Source: Muricea muricata (lineage: Eukaryota > Cnidaria > Anthozoa > Malacalcyonacea > Plexauridae). From it: DNA of 64,000 bases. The stretch covers positions 7,636,118-7,700,117 of the forward strand of contig OY979725.1 of the NCBI GenBank assembly GCA_963855995.1, read 5' to 3'. The position numbers were made by a program, and so were the translations under genes. Below are positions 12,343 through 25,003 of the stretch, piece after piece (within the stretch, counting starts at the first letter, position 1; each line of letters opens with the position of its first letter). The notes below the pieces were generated by a model. That model ran no database searches. It was not told the DNA's origin and worked only from the letters and a program-made list of their open reading frames with translations.

Positions 12343-12870
12343 GATGCCGTTATTGATTTAGACAGCTTTTTTGCTATCAAATTGCTGCCAGAACGCTTAA
12401 AACGCAATTTTGATGATTCTGAGATAACTTTTTTTACTTGCAAAGAAAGTTTTAGGTTTTTCATTCCAGCATGTTTTTTTCGCTCATTTCGACTGTTAGA
12501 GCACCGCAAACGTGATTTTCGTCTTGGTAAGATCAGAAATTTTTATTTAGAAGGTGTCTTTTAGTCTTGAGTTTAGCCCTCAAAAAATCATTTTAAGCTC
12601 TAATACGTTGCGTTATTGATTTAGACAAATTTTTTGCGCTCAAATCGCTTCCCGAACGCTTAAAACGCGATTTTTGATGATTCTGAGATCTTTTTTTTTC
12701 ACTTGCAAATAAATTTTAGATTTTTTATTCCGGCACGTTATTTCCCTCATTTCGATAGTTAGAGCACCACAAACATGATTCCCGACTTGGTAAGATCAGA
12801 AATTTCGATTTAGAAGGTGTCTTTCAGTCTTGAGTTTACCCATCAACACATCATTTTAAGCTCTAAAACG
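11558..12870. repeat. Dimer repeated with a trimer (785-bp) shift
   Basis: A TATCAAATTGC monomer with GACTGTTAGAGCACC and CGCAAACGTG, followed by a TTGCGTTATT monomer with GCAAATAAATTTTAG, occurs at about 11558-12085 and again at about 12343-12870. One GCACTCAAATCGC monomer lies between them (about 12086-12342). The same pair recurs near 23.4, 25.2, 26.8, 30.0 and 33.1 kb, so it is a widely distributed module of this array. Confidence 0.75.
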
Positions 12871-15760
12871 ATCCCGTTATTGATTTTGACAGCTTTTTTG
12901 CTATCAAATGTTTTCCAGAACGCTTAAAACGCGATTTTTATGATTCTGAGATAACTTTTTTTACTTGCAAAGAAAGTTTTGAGTTTTCATTCCAGCATGT
13001 TGTTTCGCTCATTTCGGTAGTTAGGGCACCGCAAACATGATTCCCGACTTGGTAAGATCAAAAATTTCGATTTAGAAGGTGTCTTTTAGTCTTGAGTTTA
13101 GCCCTCAAAACATCATTTTAAGCTCTAAAACGTTGCCGTTATTTATTTGGACAGCTTTTTTGCTATCAAATTTCTTCCAGAACGCTTAAAACGCGATTTT
13201 GATCATTCTGAGATAACTTTTTTTACTTGCAAAGAAAGTTTTAGGTTTTTCATTCCAGCATGTTTTTTTCGCTCATTTCGATAGTTAGAGGACCGCAAAC
13301 ATGATTTCCGACTTGGTAAGATCAGAAATTTTTATTTAGAAGGTGTCTTTTAGTCTTGAGTTTAGCCCTCAAAACATCATTTTAAGCTCTAAAACGTTGC
13401 CGTTATTTATTTAGACAGCTTTTTTTCTATCAAATTTCTTCCAGAACGCTTAAAACGCGATTTTGATGATTCTGAGATAACTTTTTTTACTCTCAAAGAA
13501 AGTTTTACGTTTTTTATTCCGGCACGTTATTTCCCTCATTTCGATAGTTAGAGCTTCACAAACATGATTCCCGACTTGGTAAGATCAGAAATTTCGATTT
13601 AGAAGGTGTCTTTTAGTCTTGAGTTTACCCATCAACACATCATTTTAAGCTCTAAAACGATCCCGTTATTGATTTTGACAGCTTTTTTGCTATCAAATGT
13701 CTTCCAGAACGCTTAAAACGTGATTTTTATGATTCTGAGATGACTTTTTTTACTTGCAAAGAAAGTTTTAGGTTTTTCATTCCAGCATGTTTTTTTCGCT
13801 CATTTCGATAGTTAGAGGACCGCAAACATGATTTCCGACTTGGTAAGATCAGAAATTTTTATTTAGAAGGTGTCTTTTAGTCTTGAGTTTAGCCCTCAAA
13901 ACATCATTTTAAGCTCTAAAACGTTGCCGTTATTTATTTAGACAGCTTTTTTTCTATCAAAGTTCTTCCAGAACGCTTAAAACGCGATTTTGTTGATTCT
14001 GAGATAACTTTTTTTACTCTCAAAGAAAGTTTTACGTTTTTTATTCCGGCACGTTATTTCCCTCATTTCGATAGTTAGAGCTTCACAAACATGATTCCCG
14101 ACTTGGTAAGATCAGAAATTTCGATTTAGAAGGTGTCTTTTAGTCTTGAGTTTACCCATCAACACATCATTTTAAGCTCTAAAACGATCCCGTTATTGAT
14201 TTTGACAGCTTTTTTGCTATCAAATGTCTTCCAGAACGCTTAAAACGCGATTTTTATGATTCTGAGATAACTTTTTTTACTTGCAAAGAAAGTTTTGAGT
14301 TTTCATTCCAGCATGTCGTTTCGCTCATTTCGATAGTTAGGGCACCGCAAACATGATTCCCGACTTGGTAAGATCAAAAATTTCGATTTAGAAGGTGTCT
14401 TTTAGTCTTGAGTTTAGCCCTCAAAACATCATTTTAAGCTCTAAAACGTTGCCGTTATTTATTTGGACAGCTTTTTTGCTATCAAATTGCTTCCAGAACG
14501 CTTAAAGCGCGATTTCGATGATTCTGAGATCATTTTTTTTCACTTGTAAAGAAAGTTTTAGGTTTTTCATTCCAGCATGTTGTTTCGCTCATTTCGATAG
14601 TTAGGGCACCGCAAACATGATTTCCGACTTGGTAAGATCAGAAATTTTTATTTAGAAGGTGTCTTTTAGTCTTGAGTTTAGCCCTCAAAACATCATTTTA
14701 AGCTCTAAAATGTTGCCGTTATTTATTTAGACAGCTTTTTTTCTATCAAATTTCTTCCAGAACGCTTAAAACGCGATTTTGATGATTCTGAGATAACTTT
14801 TTTTACTCTCAAAAAAGTTTTACGTTTTTTATTCCGGCACGTTATTTCCCTCATTTCGATAGTTAGAGCTTCACAAACATGATTCCCGACTTGGTAAGAT
14901 CAGAAATTTCGGTTTAGAAGGTGTCTTTTAGTCTTGAGTTTACCCATTAACACATCATTTTAAGCTCTAAAACGATCCCGTTATTGATTTTGACAGCTTT
15001 TTTGCTATCAAATGTCTTCCAGAACGCTTAAAACGCGATTTTTATGATTCTGAGATAACTTTTTTTACTTGCAAAGAAAGTTTTGAGTTTTCATTCCAGC
15101 ATGTCGTTTCGCTCATTTCGATAGTTAGGGCACCGCAAACATGATTCCCGACTTGGTAAGATCAAAAATTTCGATTTAGAAGGTGTCTTTTAGTCTTGAG
15201 TTTAGCCCTCAAAACATCATTTTAAGCTCTAAAACGTTGCCGTTATTTATTTGGACAGCTTTTTTGCTATCAAATTGCTTCCAGAACGCTTAAAACGCGA
15301 TTTTGATCATTCTGAGATAACTTTTTTTACTTGCAAAGAAAGTTTTAGGTTTTTCATTCCAGCATGTTTTTTTCGCTCATTTCGATAGTTAGAGGACCGC
15401 AAACATGATTTCCGACTTGGTAAGATCAGAAATTTTTATTTAGAAGTTTCTTTTAGTCTTGAGTTTAGCCCTCAAAACATCATTTTAAGCTCTAAAACGT
15501 TGCCGTTATTTATTTAGGTAGCTTTTTTTCTATCAAATTTCTTCCAGAACGCTTAAAACGCGATTTTGATGATTCTGAGATAACTTTTTTTACTCTCAAA
15601 GAAAGTTTTAGGTTTTTCATTCCAGCATGTGGTTTCGCTCATTTCGATAGTTAGGGCACCGCAAACATGATTCCCGACTTGGTAAGATCAGAAATTTTTA
15701 TTTAGAAGGTGTCTTTTAGTCTTTAGTTTAGCCCTCAAAAAATCATTTTAAGCTCTAATA
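12870..15760. repeat. Mosaic of 2- and 3-monomer tandem blocks
   Basis: Monomers marked CGATCCCGTTATTGATTTTG occur at about 12872, 13662, 14188 and 14976, spaced by roughly 790, 526 and 788 bp, that is 3, 2 and 3 monomers. The preceding monomers carry a private change, GAGCTTCACAAACATG, at about 13551, 14078 and 14866, where other monomers have GAGCACCACAAACATG. This shows that the blocks derive from one recent ancestor by out-of-register exchange. No genes, and no sequence other than satellite. Confidence 0.75.
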
Positions 15761-17395
15761 CGTTGCGTTATTGATTTAGACAAATTTTTTGCGCTCAAAT
15801 CGTTTCCAGAACGCTTAAAACGCGATTTTTGATGATTCTGAGATCTTTTTTTTCACTTGCAAATAAATTTTAGGTTTTTTATTCTGGCACGTTATTTCCC
15901 TCATTTCGATAGTTAGAGCACCACAAACATGATTCCCGACTTGGTAAGATCAGAAATTTCGATTTAGAAGGTGTCTTTTAGTCTTGAGTTTACCCATCAA
16001 CACATCATTTTAAGCTCTAAAACGATCCCGTTATTGATTTAGACAGCTTTTTTGCTATCAAATGTCTTCCAGAACGCTTAAAACGCGATTTTTATGATTC
16101 TGAGATAACTTTTTTTACTTGCAAAGAAAGTTTTGAGTTTTCATTCCAGCATGTCGTTTCGCTCATTTCGATAGTTAGGGCACCGCAAACATGATTCCCG
16201 ACTTGGTAAGATAAAAAATTTCGATTTAGAAGGTGTCTTTTAGTCTTGAGTTTAGCCCTCAAAACATCATTTTAAGCTCTAAAACGTTGCCGTTATTTAT
16301 TTGGACAGCTTTTTTGCTATCAAATTGCTTCCAGAACGCTTAAAACGAGATTTTGATCATTCTGAGATAACTTTTTTTACTTGCAAAGAAAGTTTTAGGT
16401 TTTTCATTCCAGCATGTTTTTTTCGCTCATTTCGATAGTTAGAGGACCGCAAACATGATTTCCGACTTGGTAAGATCAGAAATTTTTATTTAGAAGGTGT
16501 CTTTTAGTCTTGAGTTTAGCCCTCAAAACATCATTTTAAGCTCTAAAACGTTGCCTTTATTTATTTAGACAGCTTTTTTTCTATCAAATTTTTTCCAGAA
16601 TGCTTAAAACGCGATTTTGATGATTCTGAGATAACTTTTTTTACTCTCAAAGAAAGTTTTAGATTTTTCATTCCAGCATGTGGTTTCGCTCATTTCGATA
16701 GTTAGGGCACCGCAAACATGATTCCCGACTTGGTAAGATCAAAAATTTCGATTTAGAAGGTGTCTTTTAGTCTTGAGTTTGGCCCTTAAAACATCATTTT
16801 AAGCTCTAAAACGTTGCCGTTATTGATTTAGACAAATTTTTTTCGCTCAAATCGCTACCAGAACGCTTAAAAAGCGATTTTGATGATCTGAGATCACATT
16901 TTTTCACTTGCAAAGAATGTTTTAGCTGTTTCATTCAACATTTTATTTCGCTCATTTCGACAGTTAGAGCACCGCAAACATGATTTTCGTCTTGGTAAGA
17001 TCAGAAATTCTATTTAGAAGGTGCTTTTAGTCTTGAGTTTAGCCCTCAAAACATCATTTAAAGCTCTAAAACGATGCTGTTATTGATTTAAACAGCTTTT
17101 TTGCGCTCAAATCGCTTCAAGAACGCTTAAAACGCGATTTTGATGATTCTGAGATCATTTTTTTTCACTTGCAAAGAAAGTTTTAGGTTTTCTATTCCAG
17201 CATGTTGTTTCGCTCATTTCGATAGTTAGGGCACCACAAAAATGATTCCCGACTTGGTAAGATCAGAAATTTCAATTTAGAAGGTATCTTTTAGTCTTGA
17301 GTTGATCCCGCAAAACATCATTTAAAGCTCAAAAACGTATCCGTTATTGATTTAGAACGCTTTTTTGCTATCAAATTGCTTCCAGAACGCTTAAA
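15760..17395. repeat. 6-monomer block, copy 1 of a pair 3944 bp apart
   Basis: This stretch matches about 19704-21339 at a 3944-bp shift (15 monomers). Linked rare variants prove common descent: GGTAAGATAAAAAATTTCG (near 16210 and 20154), the CGATGCTGTTATTG monomer (17073 and 21017), CTTCAAGAACGC, and GGCACCACAAAAATG. The copies separate at about 17397, where this one has ACGCAATTTTG and the other ACGCGATTTTG followed by GAGATCATTATT. Confidence 0.75.
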
Positions 17396-18924
17396 ACGCA
17401 ATTTTGATGATTCTGAGATAACTTTTTTTACTTGCAAAGAAAGTTTTAGGTTTTTCATTCCAGCATGTTTTTTTCGCTCATTTCGACTGTTAGAGCACCG
17501 CAAACATGATTTTCGTCTTGGTAAGATCAGAAATTTTTATTTAGAAGGTGTCTTTCAGTCCTGAGTTTAGCCCTCAAAAAATCATTTTAAGCTCTAATAC
17601 GTTGCCGTTATTGATTTAGACAAATTTTTTGCGCTCAAATCGCTTCCAGAACGCTTAAAACGCGATTTTTAATGATTCTGAGATCTTTTTTTTTTCACTT
17701 GCAAAGAAAGTTTTAGGTTTTTTATTCCTGCACGTTATTTCGCTCATTTCGATAGTTAAAACACCTTAAACATGATTCCCGACTTGGTAAGATCAGAAAT
17801 TTCGATTTACAAGGTGTCTTTTAGTCTTGAGTTTACCCATCAACACATCATTTTAAGCTCTAAAACGATCCCGTTATTGATTTAGACAGCTTTTTTGCTA
17901 TCAAATGTCTTCCAGAACGCTTAAAACGCGATTTTTATGATTCTGAAATAACTTTTTTTACTTGCAAAGAAAGTTTTAGGTTTTTCATTCCAGCATGTCG
18001 TTTCGCTCATTTCGATGGTTAGGGCACCGCAAACATGATTCCCGACTTGGTAAAATCAAAAATTTCGATTTAAAAGGTGTCTTTTAGTCTTGAGTTTAGC
18101 CCTCAAAACATCATTTTAAGCTCTAAAACGTTGCCGTTATTTATTTGGACAGCTTTTTTGCTATCAAATTGCTTCCAGAACGCTTAAAACGCGATTTTGA
18201 TCATTCTGAGATAACGTTTTTTACTTGCAAAGAAAGTTTTAGGTTTTTCATTCCAGCATGTTTTTTTCGCTCATTTGGATAGTTAGAGGACCGCAAACAT
18301 GATTTCCGACTTGGTAAGATCAGAAATTTTTATTTAGAAGGTGTCTTTTAGTCTTGAGTTTAGCCCTCAAAAAATCATTTTAAGCTCTAAAACGTTGCCG
18401 TTATTTATTTGGACAGCTTTTTTGCTATCAAATTGCTTCCAGAACGCTTAAAACGCGATTTTGATCATCCTGAGATAACTTTTTTTACTTGCAAAGAAAG
18501 TTTTAGGTTTTTCATTCCAGCATGTTTTTTTCGCTCATTTCGATAGTTAGAGGACCGCAAACATGATTTCCGACTTGGTAAGATCAGAAATTTTTATTTA
18601 GAAGGTGTCTTTTAGTCTTGAGTTTAGCCCTCAAAACATCATTTTAAGCTCTAAAACGTTGCCGTTATTGATTTAAACAGCTTTTTCGCTCAAATCGCTT
18701 CCAGAACCCCTAAAACACGATTTTGATGATTCTGAGATCATTTTTTTTCACTTGCAAAGAAAGTTTTAAGTTTTTCATTCCAGCATGTTGTTTCGCTCAT
18801 TTCGATAGAGCACCGCAAACATGATTTCTGACTTGGTAAGATGTGAAATTTCGATTTAGAAGGTGTCCTTTAGCCTTGAGTTTAGCCTTCAAAACATCAT
18901 TTTAAGCTCTAAAACGATGCCGTT

Positions 18925-19977
18925 ATTGATTTAGACAGCTTTTTTGCTATCAAATGTCTTCCAGAACGCTTAAAACGCAATTTTGATGATTCTGAGATAA
19001 CTTTTTTTACTTGCAAAGAAAGTTTTAGGTTTTTCATTCCAGCATCTTTTTTTCGCTCATTTCGACTGTTAGAGCACCGCAAACGTGATTTTCGTCTTGG
19101 TAAGATCAGAACGTTTTATTTAGAAGGTGTCTTTTAGTCTTGAGTTTAGCCCTCAAAAAATCATTTTAAGCTCTAATACGTTGCGTTATTGATTTAGACA
19201 AATTTTTTGCGCTCAAATCGCTTCCAGAACGCTTAAAACGCGATTTTTGATGATTCTGAGATCTTTTTTTTTCACTTGCAAATAAATTTTAGGTTTTTTA
19301 TTCCGGCACGTTATTTCCCTCATTTCGATAGTTAGAGCACCACAAACATGATTCCCGACTTGGTAAGATCAGAAATTTCGATTTAGAAGTGTCTTTTTGT
19401 CTTGAGTGTACCCATCAACACATCATTTTAAGCTCTAAAACGATCCCGTTATTGATTTAGACAGCTTTTTTGCTATCAAATATCTTCCAGAACGCTTAAA
19501 ACGCAATTTTGATGATTCTGAGATAACTTTTTTTACTTGCAAAGAAAGTTTTAGGTTTTTCATTCCAGCATCTTTTTTTCGCTCATTTCGACTGTTAGAG
19601 CACCGCAAACGTGATTTTCGTCTTGGTAAGATCAGAACGTTTTATTTAGAAGGTGTCTTTTAGTCTTGAGTTTAGCCCTCAAAAAATCATTTTAAGCTCT
19701 AATACGTTGCGTTATTGATTTAGACAAATTTTTTGCGCTCAAATCGCTTCCAGAACGCTTAAAACGCGATTTTTGATGATTCTGAGATCTTTTTTTTTCA
19801 CTTGCAAATAAATTTTAGGTTTTTTATTCCGGCACGTTATTTCCCTCATTTCGATAGTTAGAGCACCACAAACATGATTCCCGACTTGGTAAGATCAGAA
19901 ATTTCGATTTAGAAGTGTCTTTTTGTCTTGAGTGTACCCATCAACACATCATTTTAAGCTCTAAAACGATCCCGTTA
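18925..19977. repeat. Tandem dimer duplication, 526-bp unit
   Basis: Two adjacent 526-bp units (about 18925-19451 and 19452-19977) share variants I saw nowhere else: CCAGCATCTTTTTTTCGC (19039 and 19565), GATCAGAACGTTTTATTTAG, and GAAGTGTCTTTTTGTCTTG with GAGTGTACCC. Each unit is a TATCAAAT-type monomer followed by a TTGCGTTATT monomer. Private variants in both copies and almost no difference between them mark this as one of the youngest duplications in the left array. Confidence 0.8.
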
Positions 19978-21339
19978 TTGATTTAGACAGCTTTTTTGCT
20001 ATCAAATGTCTTCCAGAACGCTTAAAACGCGATTTTTATGATTCTGAGATAACTTTTTTTACTTGCAAAGAAAGTTTTGAGTTTTCATTCCAGCATGTCG
20101 TTTCGCTCATTTCGATAGTTAGGGCACCGCAAACATGATTCCCGACTTGGTAAGATAAAAAATTTCGATTTAGAAGGTGTCTTTTAGTCTTGAGTTTAGC
20201 CCTCAAAACATCATTTTAAGCTCTAAAACGTTGCCGTTATTTATTTGGACAGCTTTTTTGCTATCAAATTGCTTCCAGAACGCTTAAAACGCGATTTTGA
20301 TCATTCTGAGATAACTTTTTTTACTTGCAAAGAAAGTTTTAGGTTTTTCATTCCAGCATGTTTTTTTCGCTCATTTCGATAGTTAGAGGACCGCAAACAT
20401 GATTTCCGACTTAATAAGATCAGAAATTTTTATTTTGAAGGTGTCTTTTAGTCTTGAGTTTAGCCCTCAAAACATCATTTTAAGCTCTAAAACGTTGCCG
20501 TTATTTATTTAGACAGCTTTTTTTCTATCAAATTTCTTCCAGAATGCTTAAAACGCGATTTTGATGATTCTGAGATAACTTTTTTTACTCTCAAAGAAAG
20601 TTTTAGATTTTTCATTCCAGCATGTGGTTTCGCTCATTTCGATAGTTAGGGCACCGCAAACATGATTCTTGACTTGGTAAGATCAAAAATTTCGATTTAG
20701 AAGGTGTCTTTTAGTCTTGAGTTTGGCCCTTAAAACATCATTTTAAGCTCTAAAACGTTGCCGTTATTGATTTAGACAAATTTTTTTCGCTCAAATCGCT
20801 ACCAGAACGCTTAAAAAGCGATTTTGATGATCTGAGATCACATTTTTTCACTTGCAAAGAATGTTTTAGCTGTTTCATTCAACATTTTATTTCGCTCATT
20901 TCGACAGTTAGAGCACCGCAAACATGATTTTCGTCTTGGTAAGATCAGAAATTCTATTTAGAAGGTGCTTTTAGTCTTGAGTTTAGCCCTCAAAACATCA
21001 TTTAAAGCTCTAAAACGATGCTGTTATTGATTTAAACAGCTTTTTTGCGCTCAAATCGCTTCAAGAACGCTTAAAACGCGATTTTGATGATTCTGAGATC
21101 ATTTTTTTTCACTTGCAAAGAAAGTTTTAGGTTTTCTATTCCAGCATGTTGTTTCGCTCATTTCGATAGTTAGGGCACCACAAAAATGATTCCCGACTTG
21201 GTAAGATCAGAAATTTCGATTTAGAAGGTATCTTTTAGTCTTGAGTTGAACCCGCAAAACATCATTTAAAGCTCAAAAACGTATCCGTTATTGATTTAGA
21301 ACGCTTTTTTGCTATCAAATTGCTTCCAGAACGCTTAAA
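19704..21339. repeat. 6-monomer block, copy 2 of a pair 3944 bp apart
   Basis: Second member of the pair with 15760-17395. It begins inside the TTGCGTTATT monomer of the preceding dimer duplication and ends at about 21339. Differences from copy 1 are few, for example GATTCTTGACTTGG near 20665 against GATTCCCGACTTGG near 16721. The distance of 15 monomers suggests a 15-monomer unit whose remaining monomers have since been replaced. Confidence 0.7.
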
Positions 21340-22320
21340 ACGCGATTTTGATGATTCTGAGATCATTATTTTTTTCACTTGCAAAGAAAGTTTTAGGTTT
21401 TTCATTCCAGCATGCTGTTTCACTCATTTCGATAGGGCACCGCAAACATGATTTCCGACTTGGTAAGATGTGAAATTTCGATTTAGAAGGTAACTTTACC
21501 CTTGAGTTTAGCCTTCAAAACATCATTTTAAGCTCTAAAACGATGCCGTTATTGATTTAGACAGCTTTTTTGCTATCAAATATCTTCCAGAACGCTTAAA
21601 ACGCAATTTTGATGATTCTGAGATAACTTTTTTTACTTGCAAAGAAAGTTTAAGGTTTTTCATTCCAGCATGTTTTTTTCGCTCATTTCGACTGTTAGAG
21701 CACCGCAAACATGATTTTCGTCTTGGTAAGATCCGAAATTTTTATTTAGAAGGTGTCTTTTAGTCTTGAGTTTAGCCCTGAAAACATCATTTTAAGCTCT
21801 AAAACGTTGCCGTTATTGATTTAGACAACTTTTTTGCGCTCAAATCGCTTCATGAACGCTTAGAAAGCGATTTTGATTATTCTGAGATCACTTTTTTTCA
21901 CTTGCAAAGAATGTTTTAGCTTTTTCATTCAACATTTTATTTCACTCATTTCGACAGTTAGAGCACCGCAAACTTGATTCCCGACTTGGTAAGATCAAAA
22001 ATTTCGATTTAGAAGGTGTCTTTTATTCTTGAGTTTAGCCCGCAAAACGTCATTTTAAGCTCTAAAACGATTCCGTTATTGATTTAGACAGCTTTTTTGC
22101 GCTCAAATTGCTTCCAGAACGCTTAAAACGCGATTTTGATGATTCTGAGATCATTTTTTTTCACTTGCAAAGAAAGTTTTAGGTTTTTTATTGCAGAACG
22201 TTATTTCGGTCATTTCGATAGTTAGAGCACCGCAAACATGATTCCCGACTTGGTAAGATCAGAAATTTCGATTTAGAAGGTGTCTTTTAGTCTTGAGTTT
22301 AGCCCTCAAAACATCATTTT
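20750..22320. repeat. 6-monomer block shared with 34.15-35.7 kb and 39.7-41.0 kb
   Basis: The order is an ACAAATTTTTTTCGCTC monomer, the CGATGCTGTTATTG monomer, an ACGTATCCGTTATTG monomer with AGAACGC, an ACGCAATTTT monomer with GACTGTTAG, the CTTCATGAACGC monomer, then a TTATTGCAG monomer. The same order reappears 13,395 bp downstream and again at about 39.7 kb, just beyond the transposon-like island. The three copies are clearly similar but not identical, so this is an older duplication than the 22- and 25-monomer units. Confidence 0.7.
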
Positions 22321-25003
22321 AAGCTCTAAAACGATGCCGTTATTGATTTAGACAGCTTTTTTGCACTCAAATCGCTTCCAGAACGCTTAAAACGCGATTT
22401 TGATGATTCTGAGATCATTATTTTTTTCACTTGCAAAGAAAGTTTTAGGTTTTTCATTCCAGCAAGTTTTTTTCGCTCATTTCGATAGTTAGAGGACGGC
22501 AAACATGATTTCCGACTTGGCAAGATCAAAAATTTTTATTTAGAAGGTGTCTTTTAGTCTTGAGTTTAGCCCTCAAAACATCATTTTAAGCTCTAAAACG
22601 TTGCCGTTATTGATTTAGACAACTTTTTTGCGCTCAAATCGCTTCATGAACGCTTAAAAAGCGATTTTGCTTATTCTGAGATCACTTTTTTTCACTTGCA
22701 AAGAATGTTTTAGCTTTTTCATTCAACATTTTATATCACTCGTTTCGACAGTTAGAGCACCGTCAACTTGATTCCCGACTTGGCAAGATCAGAAATTTCG
22801 ATTTAGAAGGTTTCTTTTAGTCTTGAGTTTAGCCCGCAAAACATCATTTTAAGCTCTAAAACGATTCCGTTATTGATTTAGACAGCTTTTTTGCGCTCAA
22901 ATCGCTTCCAGAACGCTTAAAACGCGATTTTGATGATTCTGATATCATTTTTTTTCACTTGCAAAGAAACTTTTTGGTTTTTTATTGCAGCACGTTATTT
23001 CGCTCATTTCGATAGTTAGAGCACCGCAAACATGATTCTCGACTTGGTAAGATCAGAAATTTCGATTTAGAAGGTGTCTTTTAGTCATGAGTTTAGCCCT
23101 CAAAACATCATTTTAAGCTCTAAAACGATGCCGTTATTGATTTAGACAGCTTTTTTGCACTAAAATCGCTTCCAGAACGCTTAAAACGCGATTTTGATGA
23201 TTCTGAGATCATTATTTTTTTCACTTGCAAAGAAAGTTTTAGGTTTTTCATTCCAGCATGCTGTTTCGCTCATTTCGATAGAGCACCGCAAACATGATTT
23301 CCGACTTGGTAATATGTGAAATTTCGATTTAGAAGGTGTCCTTTAGCCTTGAGTTTAGCCTTCAAAACATCATTTTAAGCTCTAAAACGATGCCGTTATT
23401 GATTTAGACAGCTTTTTTGCTATCAAATTGCTTCCAGAACGCTTAAAACGCAATTTTGATGATTCTGAGATAACTTTTTTTACTTGCAAAGAAAGTTTTA
23501 GGTTTTTCATTCCAGCATGTTTTTTTCGCTCATTTCGACTGTTAGAGCACCGCAAACGTGATTTTCGTCTTGGTAAGATCAGAAATTTTTATTTAGAAGG
23601 TGTCTTTTAGTCTTGAGTTTAGCCCTCAAAAAATCATTTTAAGCTCTAATACGTTGCGTTATTGATTTAGACAAATTTTTTGCGCTCAAATCGCTTCCAG
23701 AACGCTTAAAACGCGATTTTTGATGATTCTGAGATCTTTTTTTTTCACTTGCAAATAAATTTTAGGTTTTTTATTCCGGCACGTTATTTCCCTCATTTCG
23801 ATAGTTAGAGCACCACAAACATGATTCCCGACTTCGTAAGATCAGAAATTTCGATTTAGAAGGTGTCTTTTAGTCTTGAGTTTACCCATCAACACATCAT
23901 TTTAAGCTCTAAAACGATGCCGTTATTGATTTAGACAGCTTTTTTGCACTCAAATCGCTTCCAGAACGCTTAAAACGCGATTTTGATGATTCTGAGATAA
24001 CTTTTTTTACTTGCAAAGAAAGATTTGAGTTTTCACTCCAGCATGCTGTTTCGCTCATTTCGATAGAGCACCGCAAACATGATTTCCGACTTGGTAAGAT
24101 GTGAAATTTCGATTTAGAAGGTGTCCTTTAGCCTTGAGTTTATCCTTCAAAACATCATTTTAAGCTCTAAAACGATGCCGTTATTGATTTAGACAGCTTT
24201 TTTGCTATCAAATTGCTTCCAGAACGCTTAAAACGCAATTTTGATGATTCTGAGATAACTTTTTTTACTTGCAAAGAAAGTTTTAGGTTTTTCATTTCAG
24301 CATGTTTTTTTCGCTCATTTCGATAGTTAGAGGACCGCAAACATGATTTCCGACTTGGTAAGATCAGAAATTTTTATTTAGAAGGTGTCTTTTAGTCTTG
24401 AGTTTAGCCCTCAAAACATCATTTTAAGCTCTAAAACGTTGCCGTTATTTATTTAGACAGCTTTTTTTCTATCAAATTTCTTCCAGAACGCTTAAAACGC
24501 GATTTTGATGATTCTGAGATAACTTTTTTTACTCTTAAAGAAAGTTTTAGGTTTTTCATTCCAGCATGTGGTTTCGCTCATTTCGATAGTTAGGGCACCG
24601 CAAACATGATTCCCGACTTGGTAAGATCAAAAATTTCGATTTAGAAGGTGTCTTTTAGTCTTGAGTTTACCCATCAAAACATCATTTTAAGCTCTAAAAC
24701 GATGCCGTTATTGATTTAGACAGCTTTTTTGCGCTCAAATCGCTTCCAGAACGCTTAAAACGCGATTTTTATGATTCTGAGTTACCTTTTTTTACTTGCA
24801 AAGAAAGTTTTAGGTTTTTCATTCCAGCATGTTTTTTTCGCTCATTTCGATAGTTAGAGGACGGCAAACATGATTTCCGACTTGGCAACATCAAGGAAAT
24901 TTTATTTAGAAGGTGTCTTTTAGTCTTGAGTTTAGCCTTCAAAACATCATTTTAAGCTCTAATACGTTGCCGTTATTGATTTAGACAGCTTTTTTGCGCT
25001 CAA
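22321..25003. repeat. Mosaic array, mixed monomer subtypes
   Basis: Continues the satellite. It holds a hybrid monomer at about 22340-22600 that begins as a GCACTCAAATCGC / GATCATTATTTTT type and ends as a GATAGTTAGAGGACGGC type, with CCAGCAAGTTTTTTTC in between. The CTTCATGAACGC block follows (about 22601 onward) and recurs at 29169 and 32577. The ACGCAATTTT plus TTGCGTTATT dimer module lies at about 23400-23910. No gene seen. Confidence 0.7.

Noticed and set aside
12324-12509. Antisense 60-80 codon frames (protein rich in K, R and S, such as ERKKHAGMKNLKLSLQVKK)
   Set aside because: Same reasoning: satellite-periodic, non-ATG starts, opposite the plus-strand frames. The basic composition simply reflects A-rich codons of the complementary strand.
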